Shown one piece after another: positions 1 to 5,330 of a stretch of DNA of 5,346 bases. The notes beneath the pieces are model-generated. The model made no database searches and was not told the origin of the DNA. It worked only from the letters and a program-made list of their open reading frames with translations. Both the position numbers and the translations under genes were made by a program. The stretch lies in contig CAVGIU010000094.1 in assembly GCA_963629425.1 (NCBI GenBank), positions 1 through 5,346 of the forward strand. The letters run 5' to 3'. Numbering within the stretch: position 1 is the stretch's first letter; each line of letters opens with the position of its first letter. The stretch is from F23-B02 sp963629425 (GTDB taxonomy: Bacteria > Bacillota > Clostridia > Oscillospirales > Oscillospiraceae).

Positions 1-184
1 CCTCGACGAGAGCCTCACGTTTCTTGCTCTCGGCGCTCTTTATGGCATCATTAATTATTCTTTTTGCTTCATCTTCTGCACTGGATATCTCACGCTCGGC
101 GACTTTTTTGCGGTAAGTCATACCGAAAACAAATCCTATAACACCAAAAGCAACGATAAGAACGATTGCTAACCATAAGTTCAT
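1..184 (-). CDS. rny: RNase Y, N-terminal part (partial, runs off left edge)
   Basis: Only the first 61 codons are inside the window; the gene continues past position 1. RNase Y is a membrane-anchored endoribonuclease that starts bulk mRNA decay in Firmicutes. Seen here: a short N-terminal membrane helix (about residues 2-21, starting MNLWLAIVLIV), a basic stop-transfer stretch (TYRKK, 23-27), then the start of the family's long coiled coil, rich in Glu, Lys and Ala (EDEAKRIINDAIKSAESKK, 37-55). This order and wording match the RNase Y N-terminus closely. The KH and HD catalytic domains would lie outside the window. The ATG at 184-182 is preceded by GGAGGTG at 203-197, about 12 bases upstream, so the start is well supported. 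It is divergent from the mannosyltransferase gene. I found no convincing promoter for it; a weak TTGATG/AATTAT pair lies on the minus strand at 272-267 and 250-245. Confidence 0.93.
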   Translation of the reverse strand, partial: MNLWLAIVLIVAFGVIGFVFGMTYRKKVAEREISSAEDEAKRIINDAIKSAESKKREALVE

Positions 185-267
185 AGAAAGTAAACACACC
201 TCCATTCTTTAAGAATTTTGCGGTGGTTTAATAAAAATGCCGGGATAATTTAAGGGTAAGACGCAGC

Positions 268-281
268 ATCAAGCGCTTACG
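268..281. promoter_or_regulatory. Candidate LacI/CcpA-family operator (cre-like palindrome)
   Basis: The core AAGCGCTT (271-278) is a perfect palindrome and matches the AAnCGnTT half-site pair of LacI-family operators. Ten consecutive bases (AAGCGCTTAC, 271-280) match the idealised cre sequence TGTAAGCGCTTACA, while the four outer positions do not. It lies about 85 bases upstream of the rny start and about 250 bases upstream of the mannosyltransferase start. It also overlaps a weak minus-strand -35-like element (272-267), which would fit repression of rny or a leader transcript. The match is from sequence alone and an 8-base palindrome can occur by chance. Confidence 0.35.
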
Positions 282-473
282 TCCGTAAAATTGAATCTAA
301 TATTTTCGCAAAGACGCCTCCCCGGGCATCTTATGACAGCCGCGCGCATACTTCATCCCCAAACAGGCGCAGTTGTCTAAAATATTATCCGATTAATTTT
401 AGCTCCAAATGCTCATTATGTCAAGCAGTTACAAAAATATATGTTAAATTTTTAAGACCGCAGTCCTGTTTTG

Positions 474-502
474 TGGACAAGCGGCAAAGTATTCTATATA
501 AT
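474..502 (+). promoter_or_regulatory. Sigma-A-type promoter for the mannosyltransferase gene
   Basis: A -35 box TGGACA (474-479, five of six consensus bases) and a perfect -10 box TATAAT (497-502) are separated by exactly 17 bases. Transcription would start near 508-510, giving a short leader of about 22 bases before the GTG at 532, which includes the GGAGG site at 521-525. No operator is evident over the promoter. This is the strongest promoter signal in the window. Confidence 0.8.
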
Positions 503-531
503 AAATCATTATTTGACTTCGGAGGCGCAAC

Positions 532-2280
532 GTGCGGCTTACATATGTTTTTCCGATACTGATACTGCTTTTCATAGGGCTGTTTTTCTTCGGCTGCCCC
601 TCCCCCGCCGCGGCTACGCTTGAGGAAAGGCCGAAAAGCGCCTTCCGCCGGCACGACGCGATAGCTCTCGGCATAATAACGCTCGTGTACGCCGTTGCCG
701 CCTTCGTCGGTCTCGGCGATACCGACGCGCCGCAGTCGTTCCATGAGTTTGAAAGCGGCGAGAGCGTGACGGTCGACCTCGGGCAGGTCAGGGATATAGA
801 CGGCATAACCATCTACTCCGGCCTCAACACCGGCAGCTATCGCATCGAAGCTTCCGACGACGGCGAGAGCTGGTTCGACCTTGCAAGCTTTGAGCAAAAT
901 TACGTTGCGCTGTTTAAGTGGAACGACGTTGAGCTCGACGAGCTCCGGCTCGGCGCTGCGCGCTATCTCCGCCTTACGGCGGCGGGCGAAGTCTGGCTCG
1001 GCGAAATGGCCATAAGCTGCGCCGGCGAGCTCGTGGGCGAAAGCTCCGACGCACCCGAGCTTTTTGACGAGCAGGACACCGTGCCGGAGTATCAGCACTA
1101 CACAAACAGTACGTATTTTGACGAGATATACCACGCGCGCACGGCGTTTGAGAACATAGAAGGCATCTACCCCTATGAGATCTCGCATCCGCCGCTGGGC
1201 AAGCTCATCATCGCAATAGGCATCAGCTTGTTCGGCATGACACCGTTCGGCTGGCGCTTTTCCGGCGCGCTTATCGGCGTGCTGATGCTGCCGGTGATGT
1301 ACATGCTGCTTAAGCGCATGTTCTCATCAACGCGTATCTGCGCCTGCGCAACGGCGATCTTCGCCTTTGATTTCATGCACTTTGCGCAGACCAGGATCGC
1401 GACCATTGACAGCTACGCCGTGTTCTTCATTCTGCTGATGTATCTTTTTATGTATATGTACATAACAGACGGCAGAAGGCGCGACCTTGCGCTGTCAGGG
1501 ATTTTCTTCGGCGTCGGCGCTGCGTGCAAATGGACCTGCTTCTACGCCGGGGCGGGGCTCGCCGTGATCTGGCTGATCCACCGGATACGCAATTTTGAGC
1601 TGAAGGCATTTCTTAAAAACTGTGCGTTCTGCGTCGTTTTCTTCATCGTCGTTCCGGCTATGATTTATTATATGAGCTATTACCCCTACGGTCAGGCGAG
1701 CGGCATGCACGGCGTGGGCATGTATTTCACCTCTGACTATGCAAAGCTCGTGCTGGACAATCAGAAGTTCATGTTCAGCTACCACTCGGGCGTACATACC
1801 GAGCATCCCTATTCCTCGCGCTGGTGGCAATGGGTGATAGACGAAAGGCCAATACTGTACTATCTTAAATATTTTGACGACGGCACACGCTCGTCCTTCG
1901 GCGCATTTTTGAATCCCGTGCTGTGCTGGGCCGGGCTTGCAGCGATGATAGTGTGCGCAGTCTTTGCCGTGAAGCGGCGCGATAATGTTTCGCTTTTTAT
2001 CGTCATTGGCTACCTTGCTCAGCTGCTGCCCTGGGTGTTCATAACGCGCACGACGTTTGAATATCACTATTTCCCCTCGTCGGTGTTCCTTGTGCTGGCC
2101 ATCGCGCGTGTGTTTGAGCTCATGAAGGGCAATACAAAGGGCTGGAAGTTTAACGTCTACGGTCTGACGGGTCTTGCCTGCGCACTGTTTATCGCCTTCT
2201 ACCCCGTCATTTCCGGCATCCGCGTGAACGCGCAGCTGGCGACGAATCTGCTCAAATGGCTGCCGAGCTGGCCGTTTTGA
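532..2280 (+). CDS. Protein O-mannosyltransferase-like membrane glycosyltransferase (GT39/PMT) with F5/8-type C domain
   Basis: PMT-family enzymes transfer mannose from a polyprenyl-phosphate carrier to Ser/Thr of secreted proteins at the outer face of the membrane. Visible PMT hallmarks are the loop-1 catalytic pair D197-E198 in FDEIYHA, HPPLGK (219-224), an R288...D293 segment, CKW (332-334), HPYSSRWWQW (425-434, typical of the bacterial PMT central loop) and FEYHYFPS (509-516). About ten hydrophobic segments follow the usual plan, with a C-terminal four-helix part from about residue 462. Unusually, residues about 66-168 form a discoidin/F5-8C-like beta-sandwich (VDLGQVRDIDGITIY, YRIEASDDGESW, RYLRLTA) placed between the first canonical helix (42-62) and the DE motif. 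A further hydrophobic stretch (4-20) ending in FFFGC precedes the basic segment 33-41. The GTG start is supported by GGAGG six bases upstream and by the promoter. The acceptor and donor are not known from sequence; a role other than protein mannosylation is possible. Confidence 0.9.
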   Translation: MRLTYVFPILILLFIGLFFFGCPSPAAATLEERPKSAFRRHDAIALGIITLVYAVAAFVGLGDTDAPQSFHEFESGESVTVDLGQVRDIDGITIYSGLNTGSYRIEASDDGESWFDLASFEQNYVALFKWNDVELDELRLGAARYLRLTAAGEVWLGEMAISCAGELVGESSDAPELFDEQDTVPEYQHYTNSTYFDEIYHARTAFENIEGIYPYEISHPPLGKLIIAIGISLFGMTPFGWRFSGALIGVLMLPVMYMLLKRMFSSTRICACATAIFAFDFMHFAQTRIATIDSYAVFFILLMYLFMYMYITDGRRRDLALSGIFFGVGAACKWTCFYAGAGLAVIWLIHRIRNFELKAFLKNCAFCVVFFIVVPAMIYYMSYYPYGQASGMHGVGMYFTSDYAKLVLDNQKFMFSYHSGVHTEHPYSSRWWQWVIDERPILYYLKYFDDGTRSSFGAFLNPVLCWAGLAAMIVCAVFAVKRRDNVSLFIVIGYLAQLLPWVFITRTTFEYHYFPSSVFLVLAIARVFELMKGNTKGWKFNVYGLTGLACALFIAFYPVISGIRVNAQLATNLLKWLPSWPF

Positions 2281-2288
2281 GAATTAGC

Positions 2289-2317
2289 TTGTAGTCGCGG
2301 CGTTTTTGTGAGATAAT
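2289..2317 (+). promoter_or_regulatory. Candidate extended -10 promoter for rpiB
   Basis: In the 70-base gap after the mannosyltransferase stop, GATAAT (2312-2317, five of six bases) is directly preceded by TGA (2309-2311), an extended -10 TGn motif. A weak -35 TTGTAG (2289-2294, three of six) lies 17 bases upstream. The spacing and extended -10 make a real promoter plausible, so rpiB and the next gene could be transcribed apart from the mannosyltransferase gene. I see no convincing terminator in this gap, so read-through is also likely. Confidence 0.5.
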
Positions 2318-2350
2318 AAATGCAATATTTATTTTGGGAGGATCAAAGAT

Positions 2351-2779
2351 ATGATCGCATTGGGTTCTGATCACGGCGGTTGGGCGCTCAAGCAGGAGGT
2401 CATGAAGCACCTCGACGCGCGCGGCCTTGAATACAAAGATTACGGCACTTACTCCGAGGACAGCTGCGACTATCCCGTTTACGGAAAAGCAGTCGCGCAC
2501 GCTGTTGCCGGCGGCGAGTGCGAAAAGGGCATAATAATCTGCGGCACCGGCATCGGCATCTCCATCACCGCAAACAAGGTCAAGGGCATCCGTGCGGCTC
2601 TGTGCGGCGACTGCTTCTCGGCTGAAATGACGAGGCTGCACAACGACGCAAACATCCTTGCGATGGGCGCACGCGTCGTCGGCTACGGTCTTGCGCTGAA
2701 GATAGTCGACACTTTCCTTGACACACCATTCTCCGGCGACGAGAGACACATACGCCGCATAAATCAGATCGAGGACTGA
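2351..2779 (+). CDS. rpiB: Ribose-5-phosphate isomerase B
   Basis: This cytosolic enzyme interconverts ribose 5-phosphate and ribulose 5-phosphate in the non-oxidative pentose phosphate pathway. The protein has 142 residues, normal for the RpiB/LacA/LacB family. It opens with the family signature ALGSDHGGWALK (3-14), with D7 and H8 of the substrate site. DYGTYSEDSCDYP (30-42) follows, then the active-site loop IIICGTGIGISITANKVKG (61-79) with the expected catalytic Cys at 64, and finally RLHNDANILAMGARVVG (95-111) with H98, the usual ring-opening residue. The Cys in CGTGIG and the SDHGG wording favour RpiB over the galactose-6-phosphate isomerase subunits LacA and LacB. A strong GGGAGG site (2336-2341) sits nine bases before the ATG. 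The stop is five bases before the next gene, so the two are almost certainly cotranscribed. An allose-6-phosphate role is possible but nothing nearby suggests it. Confidence 0.95.
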   Translation: MIALGSDHGGWALKQEVMKHLDARGLEYKDYGTYSEDSCDYPVYGKAVAHAVAGGECEKGIIICGTGIGISITANKVKGIRAALCGDCFSAEMTRLHNDANILAMGARVVGYGLALKIVDTFLDTPFSGDERHIRRINQIED

Positions 2780-2784
2780 TATAA

Positions 2785-3891
2785 TTGGCAAACAATTCTG
2801 AGTTTTACCGCGGAAAACGCAAAAAGACCGCACCGGCGCTGATAGCCACGATAATCATTTTGGCCGTCATCGCCTTTGTGGTCATGCTTTTCTACGGACT
2901 GCAAAAATATATAGTGGTAACAAACTCCGGCCTGCACCTTGAGATACCGTTTCTCGAAGACGACAGCAGCCAAATCGCGCAGACTGACGATGATAATGTC
3001 GTCCGGCAGAGCTTCGAGCCCGTGAACGCGCAGCTCGAGATCGGTCAGGCAGACTATTCGAACATCAAGGCCACCGCCGGGGAGGATCTCAGTGCAGTCA
3101 AGCTCGTATACGTTCCGGCAGCATCGGTCACGGCCTCGGGCGTCGAATCGTATCTGAGTAAATCCCCCGACGCGACAGGCGTTCTGCTGGACGTAAAAAC
3201 CGTCACGGGCATGCTCGTTTGGGAATCTCAGGCCGATATCGCCAAGGGCTACGGCACCTCGGGCACGGTTGATCTTGGGTCGATCGTATCCACGCTCAAG
3301 GAAAGCGGCAAATACGTCGCCGTGCGCATGTGCTGCTTTGTGGACAACACTCTTGCCTCGCGCTATACCCAGCTCACGTTGAAAACGACCGCCGGGCAGG
3401 CCTATTCCGACTCGAGCGGCGCGTGGCTCGACCCGACGAACGCGACGGTAAAGAGCTACATCACCTCGCTGTGCAGCGAGCTTTCAAAAATGGGTGTCGA
3501 CGAGATCGTGCTGCTGGGCATGCGTCTGCCTGAGGTTAGCGGCGTCGAGTTTGCTTACTCCTCGAGCTCGGCTGTAACGCCCACACCGTTGACGGCAGTT
3601 TCCGGCTTCGGAATAAGCGTAACGCGCGCAATGCGCTCTGCGTCGGCGAAGATGAGCGTGCAGATAACGAGCTCGTCTGCCTTTGAAAGCGGCGGCGACA
3701 CCGTGACAGGGCAGAGCGCGGATATTCTGTTTAAGGTATTCGACAGAGTTTATTACTCGACGGAGAGCTCCTCCGCTGCCGATATCGTCACAAAATGCGC
3801 CGACTACGTCACGCTCGGCGACACGAAAATGCGCGTTGTCCCCATATGCTCCACTGCCCCCGACACCGACTGTTGGGTGCTGATGGAGTGA
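2785..3891 (+). CDS. Membrane-anchored DUF4015-like putative glycoside hydrolase, motif degenerate
   Basis: This 368-residue protein has a basic cytoplasmic N-terminus (KRKK, 11-14), one membrane helix (about 17-38), an acidic linker (55-75) and an outer domain from about residue 103. The outer domain resembles the DUF4015 putative glycosyl hydrolase family (TIM-barrel-like). LVYVPA (107-112) is followed by GVLLDVKTVTGMLVWES (132-148), GKYVAVRMCCFVD (175-187), WLDP (214-217) and GVDEIVLLGMRLP (237-249), in the family's order. The family pattern at the last site is close to G-F-D-E-I-Q-F-D-Y-x-R-F-P; here the second Asp is Leu244 and Tyr is Gly245, so hydrolytic activity may be lost. Five cysteines on the outer part (183, 184, 230, 338, 355) and a sixth at 363 are notable. 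The TTG start is chosen because GAGG (2771-2774) lies ten bases upstream inside rpiB and the next in-frame Met (34) would cut into the membrane helix. It probably acts on, or binds, cell-wall or surface glycan, by family inference only. Confidence 0.72.
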   Translation: MANNSEFYRGKRKKTAPALIATIIILAVIAFVVMLFYGLQKYIVVTNSGLHLEIPFLEDDSSQIAQTDDDNVVRQSFEPVNAQLEIGQADYSNIKATAGEDLSAVKLVYVPAASVTASGVESYLSKSPDATGVLLDVKTVTGMLVWESQADIAKGYGTSGTVDLGSIVSTLKESGKYVAVRMCCFVDNTLASRYTQLTLKTTAGQAYSDSSGAWLDPTNATVKSYITSLCSELSKMGVDEIVLLGMRLPEVSGVEFAYSSSSAVTPTPLTAVSGFGISVTRAMRSASAKMSVQITSSSAFESGGDTVTGQSADILFKVFDRVYYSTESSSAADIVTKCADYVTLGDTKMRVVPICSTAPDTDCWVLME

Positions 3892-3904
3892 TCATAAAAC
3901 AGCA

Positions 3905-3939
3905 AAAACCTCGGTGATACCCTGTATCACCGAGGTTTT
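3905..3939. terminator. Bidirectional rho-independent terminator between convergent genes
   Basis: The two arms, 3905-3920 and 3924-3939, form a perfect 16-bp stem around a 3-base loop (CCT). The stem begins with four A and ends with four T, and the plus-strand 3' side continues TTTTAATTTTATAT. On the minus strand the stem is followed by five T in the first six bases. It lies 13 bases after the stop of the DUF4015-like gene and 18 bases beyond the stop of the small minus-strand gene, so it can end transcription from both sides. Confidence 0.93.
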
Positions 3940-3957
3940 AATTTTATATGCCTCGTA

Positions 3958-4149
3958 TCAGCCGAGCGGCATTATGCCGAGAGCCGAGCGCAGCGCCTCA
4001 ATCTTATTCTCTAAATCATAGGACGCGAAGAATATATCCTTGACTCTCTGCGTATCGCCGCCGGTGACAATGCCCGCGAGGATGCAAAGTGCTCCCAATA
4101 TAAGAGCTATCAACGCAATGGTGGAGAATATCTTCCATGCCTTATCCAT
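3958..4149 (-). CDS. Small single-pass membrane protein, 63 residues, unknown function
   Basis: I do not recognise a family. The protein starts MDKAWKIF, has one hydrophobic helix (about residues 7-29, rich in Ile, Leu and Ala) and ends in a polar, probably helical tail of about 33 residues (TQRVKDIFFASYDLENKIEA, 33-52) finishing IMPLG. Positive residues before the helix suggest N-terminus inside, tail outside. The ATG at 4149-4147 has an excellent AAGGAGGT site (4165-4158) eight bases upstream. The upstream gene ends within this gene's first codons (ATGGATAA, 8-base overlap), so the two are translationally coupled and the products likely work together. A longer in-frame reading to 4206 exists, but it lacks a ribosome binding site and would overlap the upstream coding region. 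Confidence 0.8.
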   Translation of the reverse strand: MDKAWKIFSTIALIALILGALCILAGIVTGGDTQRVKDIFFASYDLENKIEALRSALGIMPLG

Positions 4150-5296
4150 TGACCGATACCTCCTTGACGCAGAATTTTCTTCCAATTGACACCACACCGC
4201 CGACAACGCCCTTAATGCCGCGCACGAGCATCAGTATACCGAGCCACAGCAGGATGAGCGCAAGCGCGAACGCTATCAGCACCGCTCCGGCACACAGCAT
4301 GATATCCGCAAATATGACGAGCGTTGAGAACGCGAACGAGATGACTTTCACGCCTATGGCGACCACAAGAACACCCAGTCCGAGCAGGGCGAGCGTGAGC
4401 ACTATCGAAAGCACCAGCAGCACAAGGCCGATGGGTATTGCAAAGATAAGATAAAGGATAAGCAGCGCAACATTCGTCTTATACCGCACCGTCTCCTCGG
4501 GCACTTCGACGCTCTCGAGCTCTTCAAACACGAGTTCTGCCTCGGCTTCCGGTTCCTCGGCAGCTTCTTCGGGCTGCTCGACTTCCGCGGACGCTTCCTC
4601 TTCCTGAGTTTCCTCGGGCTGAGCATCCGCCTCCGCCGGGGGCTCCTCAACGACGGTAGTCTCCTCTTCGGGAGCTTCCGCTGCTTCCTCCGTCGCCTCA
4701 GGCTCTTCCGTTTCGGCTGCGGACTCGTCCGACTCGGTCTCCGTCTCCTCAGAGGCAGTTTCCTCCTCTGCCGGCACAGATTCCTCTATAGGCGCCTGCT
4801 CGGCTGCGGTCTTCTCCGGCTGAGTCTCCTCATGAGCTTCCTCGGCAACCGCTGTTTCCTCTTCGGGAGCTTCCTGAATGGTCGGGGTCTCCTCGGGCTC
4901 ATCATAGAACATGGGCTTATACTCCACGCCCTCCTCCGCTGCCTTTTCGCGTCGGATCTCCTCAATTATGTCCGCATACGAAAGCCCTGTTTCCGTAACA
5001 GACGGCTTTTCCTTCTCCTTTTTCACGGGAGTTACGATTATATGCTCCTCTGCGGGCTTTTCAGTCTTGGAATCGGTCTCGACCGCGAGCTTGCGCTCCG
5101 AGCGTTTATATGTGCGTGAGATCGTTACGGCAAGCTTTGTAGGCGAGCCGAAACTTTCGAGCAGTGTCTGCTCATCGTCGGCCTCATCGAGCATTTTGTT
5201 GTACTGTGCAAGGATATCTTCCTTATCCTCCTTGAACATGAACGCCAAAAGTTTAGAAAGCTCCGCCATATATTTTTGCCTGTTGATATGCGTCAC
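4142..5296 (-). CDS. HAAS/DUF1700-like membrane protein with long acidic linker
   Basis: Residues about 4-62 resemble the HAAS/DUF1700 N-terminal helical domain: NRQKYMAELSKLL, then EDKEDILAQYNKMLDEA, then LLESFGSPTKLAVTI, where the family has a Leu-Gly-Ser-Pro turn. Residues about 130-268 are a low-complexity linker of Glu, Ala, Pro and Thr with an approximate repeat. Residues 274-355 contain about four membrane helices, and a short basic tail follows. Such proteins are often encoded beside PadR regulators or DUF4097 proteins and are linked to envelope signalling, but no such partner is visible here. Coordinates use the GTG at 5296-5294, the only conventional start that keeps the whole domain. 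This GTG overlaps the Shine-Dalgarno sequence, so it is doubtful. ATC at 5287-5285 has ideal spacing and aligns with the family's initial Met; ATG at 5269-5267 would shorten the first helix and lies 26 bases from the site. The protein is therefore 375 to 384 residues long. Its 3' end overlaps the small membrane gene by 8 bases. Confidence 0.82.
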   Translation of the reverse strand: MTHINRQKYMAELSKLLAFMFKEDKEDILAQYNKMLDEADDEQTLLESFGSPTKLAVTISRTYKRSERKLAVETDSKTEKPAEEHIIVTPVKKEKEKPSVTETGLSYADIIEEIRREKAAEEGVEYKPMFYDEPEETPTIQEAPEEETAVAEEAHEETQPEKTAAEQAPIEESVPAEEETASEETETESDESAAETEEPEATEEAAEAPEEETTVVEEPPAEADAQPEETQEEEASAEVEQPEEAAEEPEAEAELVFEELESVEVPEETVRYKTNVALLILYLIFAIPIGLVLLVLSIVLTLALLGLGVLVVAIGVKVISFAFSTLVIFADIMLCAGAVLIAFALALILLWLGILMLVRGIKGVVGGVVSIGRKFCVKEVSVNG

Positions 5297-5300
5297 CTCC
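5293..5300 (-). promoter_or_regulatory. Shine-Dalgarno sequence that argues against the GTG start
   Basis: GGAGGTGA reads from 5300 down to 5293 on the minus strand and is a near-perfect complement of the 16S rRNA 3' end. The conventional GTG start (5296-5294) lies inside it, which would leave no spacer. Measured from GGAGG (5300-5296), the ATC at 5287 is 8 bases away, whereas the ATG at 5269 is 26 bases away. It is therefore the key evidence about where this gene really begins. Confidence 0.75.
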
Positions 5301-5324
5301 GAACTGTTATACCAAATCTATATT

Positions 5325-5330
5325 ATTATA
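5325..5330 (-). promoter_or_regulatory. Candidate -10 box for the HAAS/DUF1700-like operon
   Basis: A perfect TATAAT reads from 5330 down to 5325 on the minus strand, about 24 bases before the Shine-Dalgarno sequence, a normal leader distance. A -35 box at 17-base spacing would fall just outside the window, so it cannot be tested here. A second TATAAC (5314-5309) is too close to the ribosome binding site to be a useful -10. The region is AT-rich, so chance matches are possible. Confidence 0.4.

Larger units (their letters stand above)
185..531. other. Divergent intergenic region between rny and the mannosyltransferase gene
   Basis: This 347-base stretch separates two divergent genes and contains no gene I can support. 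It holds the rny ribosome binding site (197-203), a LacI/CcpA-like palindrome (268-281), a 5+2+5 inverted repeat TTACG-TC-CGTAA (277-288), and a hairpin with arms 311-318 and 325-332. The hairpin pairs all 8 positions, with one U-G wobble, only if transcribed on the minus strand. An AT-rich segment lies around 378-455, and the plus-strand promoter is at 474-502. Positions about 310-380 are more GC-rich than the flanks, but their reading frames are too short (15-19 codons) and lack ribosome binding sites. Confidence 0.7.

Noticed and set aside
302..361. A 19-codon minus-strand frame starting ATG upstream of rny
   Set aside because: It is very short, lacks a properly spaced Shine-Dalgarno sequence, and overlaps the hairpin; the sequence alone does not support translation.
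333..380. A 15-codon plus-strand frame starting ATG in the rny/mannosyltransferase gap
   Set aside because: There is no ribosome binding site, it is upstream of the only good promoter, and it has no recognisable product.
421..1188. A long minus-strand open frame of 255 codons opposite the start of the mannosyltransferase gene
   Set aside because: It is antisense to a gene with clear family motifs, crosses that gene's promoter, and its translation shows no recognisable domain; it reflects the GC-rich codon pattern of the real gene.
1495..2067. A 190-codon minus-strand frame within the mannosyltransferase gene
   Set aside because: It is an antisense shadow; the plus strand carries conserved PMT motifs throughout this stretch.
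2255..2279. Possible terminator at the end of the mannosyltransferase gene (AATGGC pairing with GCCGTT)
   Set aside because: The stem is only six pairs with a wobble and a ten-base loop, lies inside coding sequence, and is followed by almost no T run.
4150..4206. N-terminal extension of the small membrane protein to an upstream in-frame start at 4206
   Set aside because: The extension overlaps the upstream coding region, has no ribosome binding site, and includes the strong AAGGAGGT site that serves the internal ATG.
4832..5119. Plus-strand open frame opposite the acidic linker
   Set aside because: It arises from the Glu- and Ala-rich codons of the minus-strand gene read in antisense; it has no ribosome binding site or family signal.
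5309..5314. TATAAC as the -10 box for the HAAS/DUF1700-like gene
   Set aside because: Transcription would begin inside the Shine-Dalgarno sequence, leaving no usable ribosome binding site.
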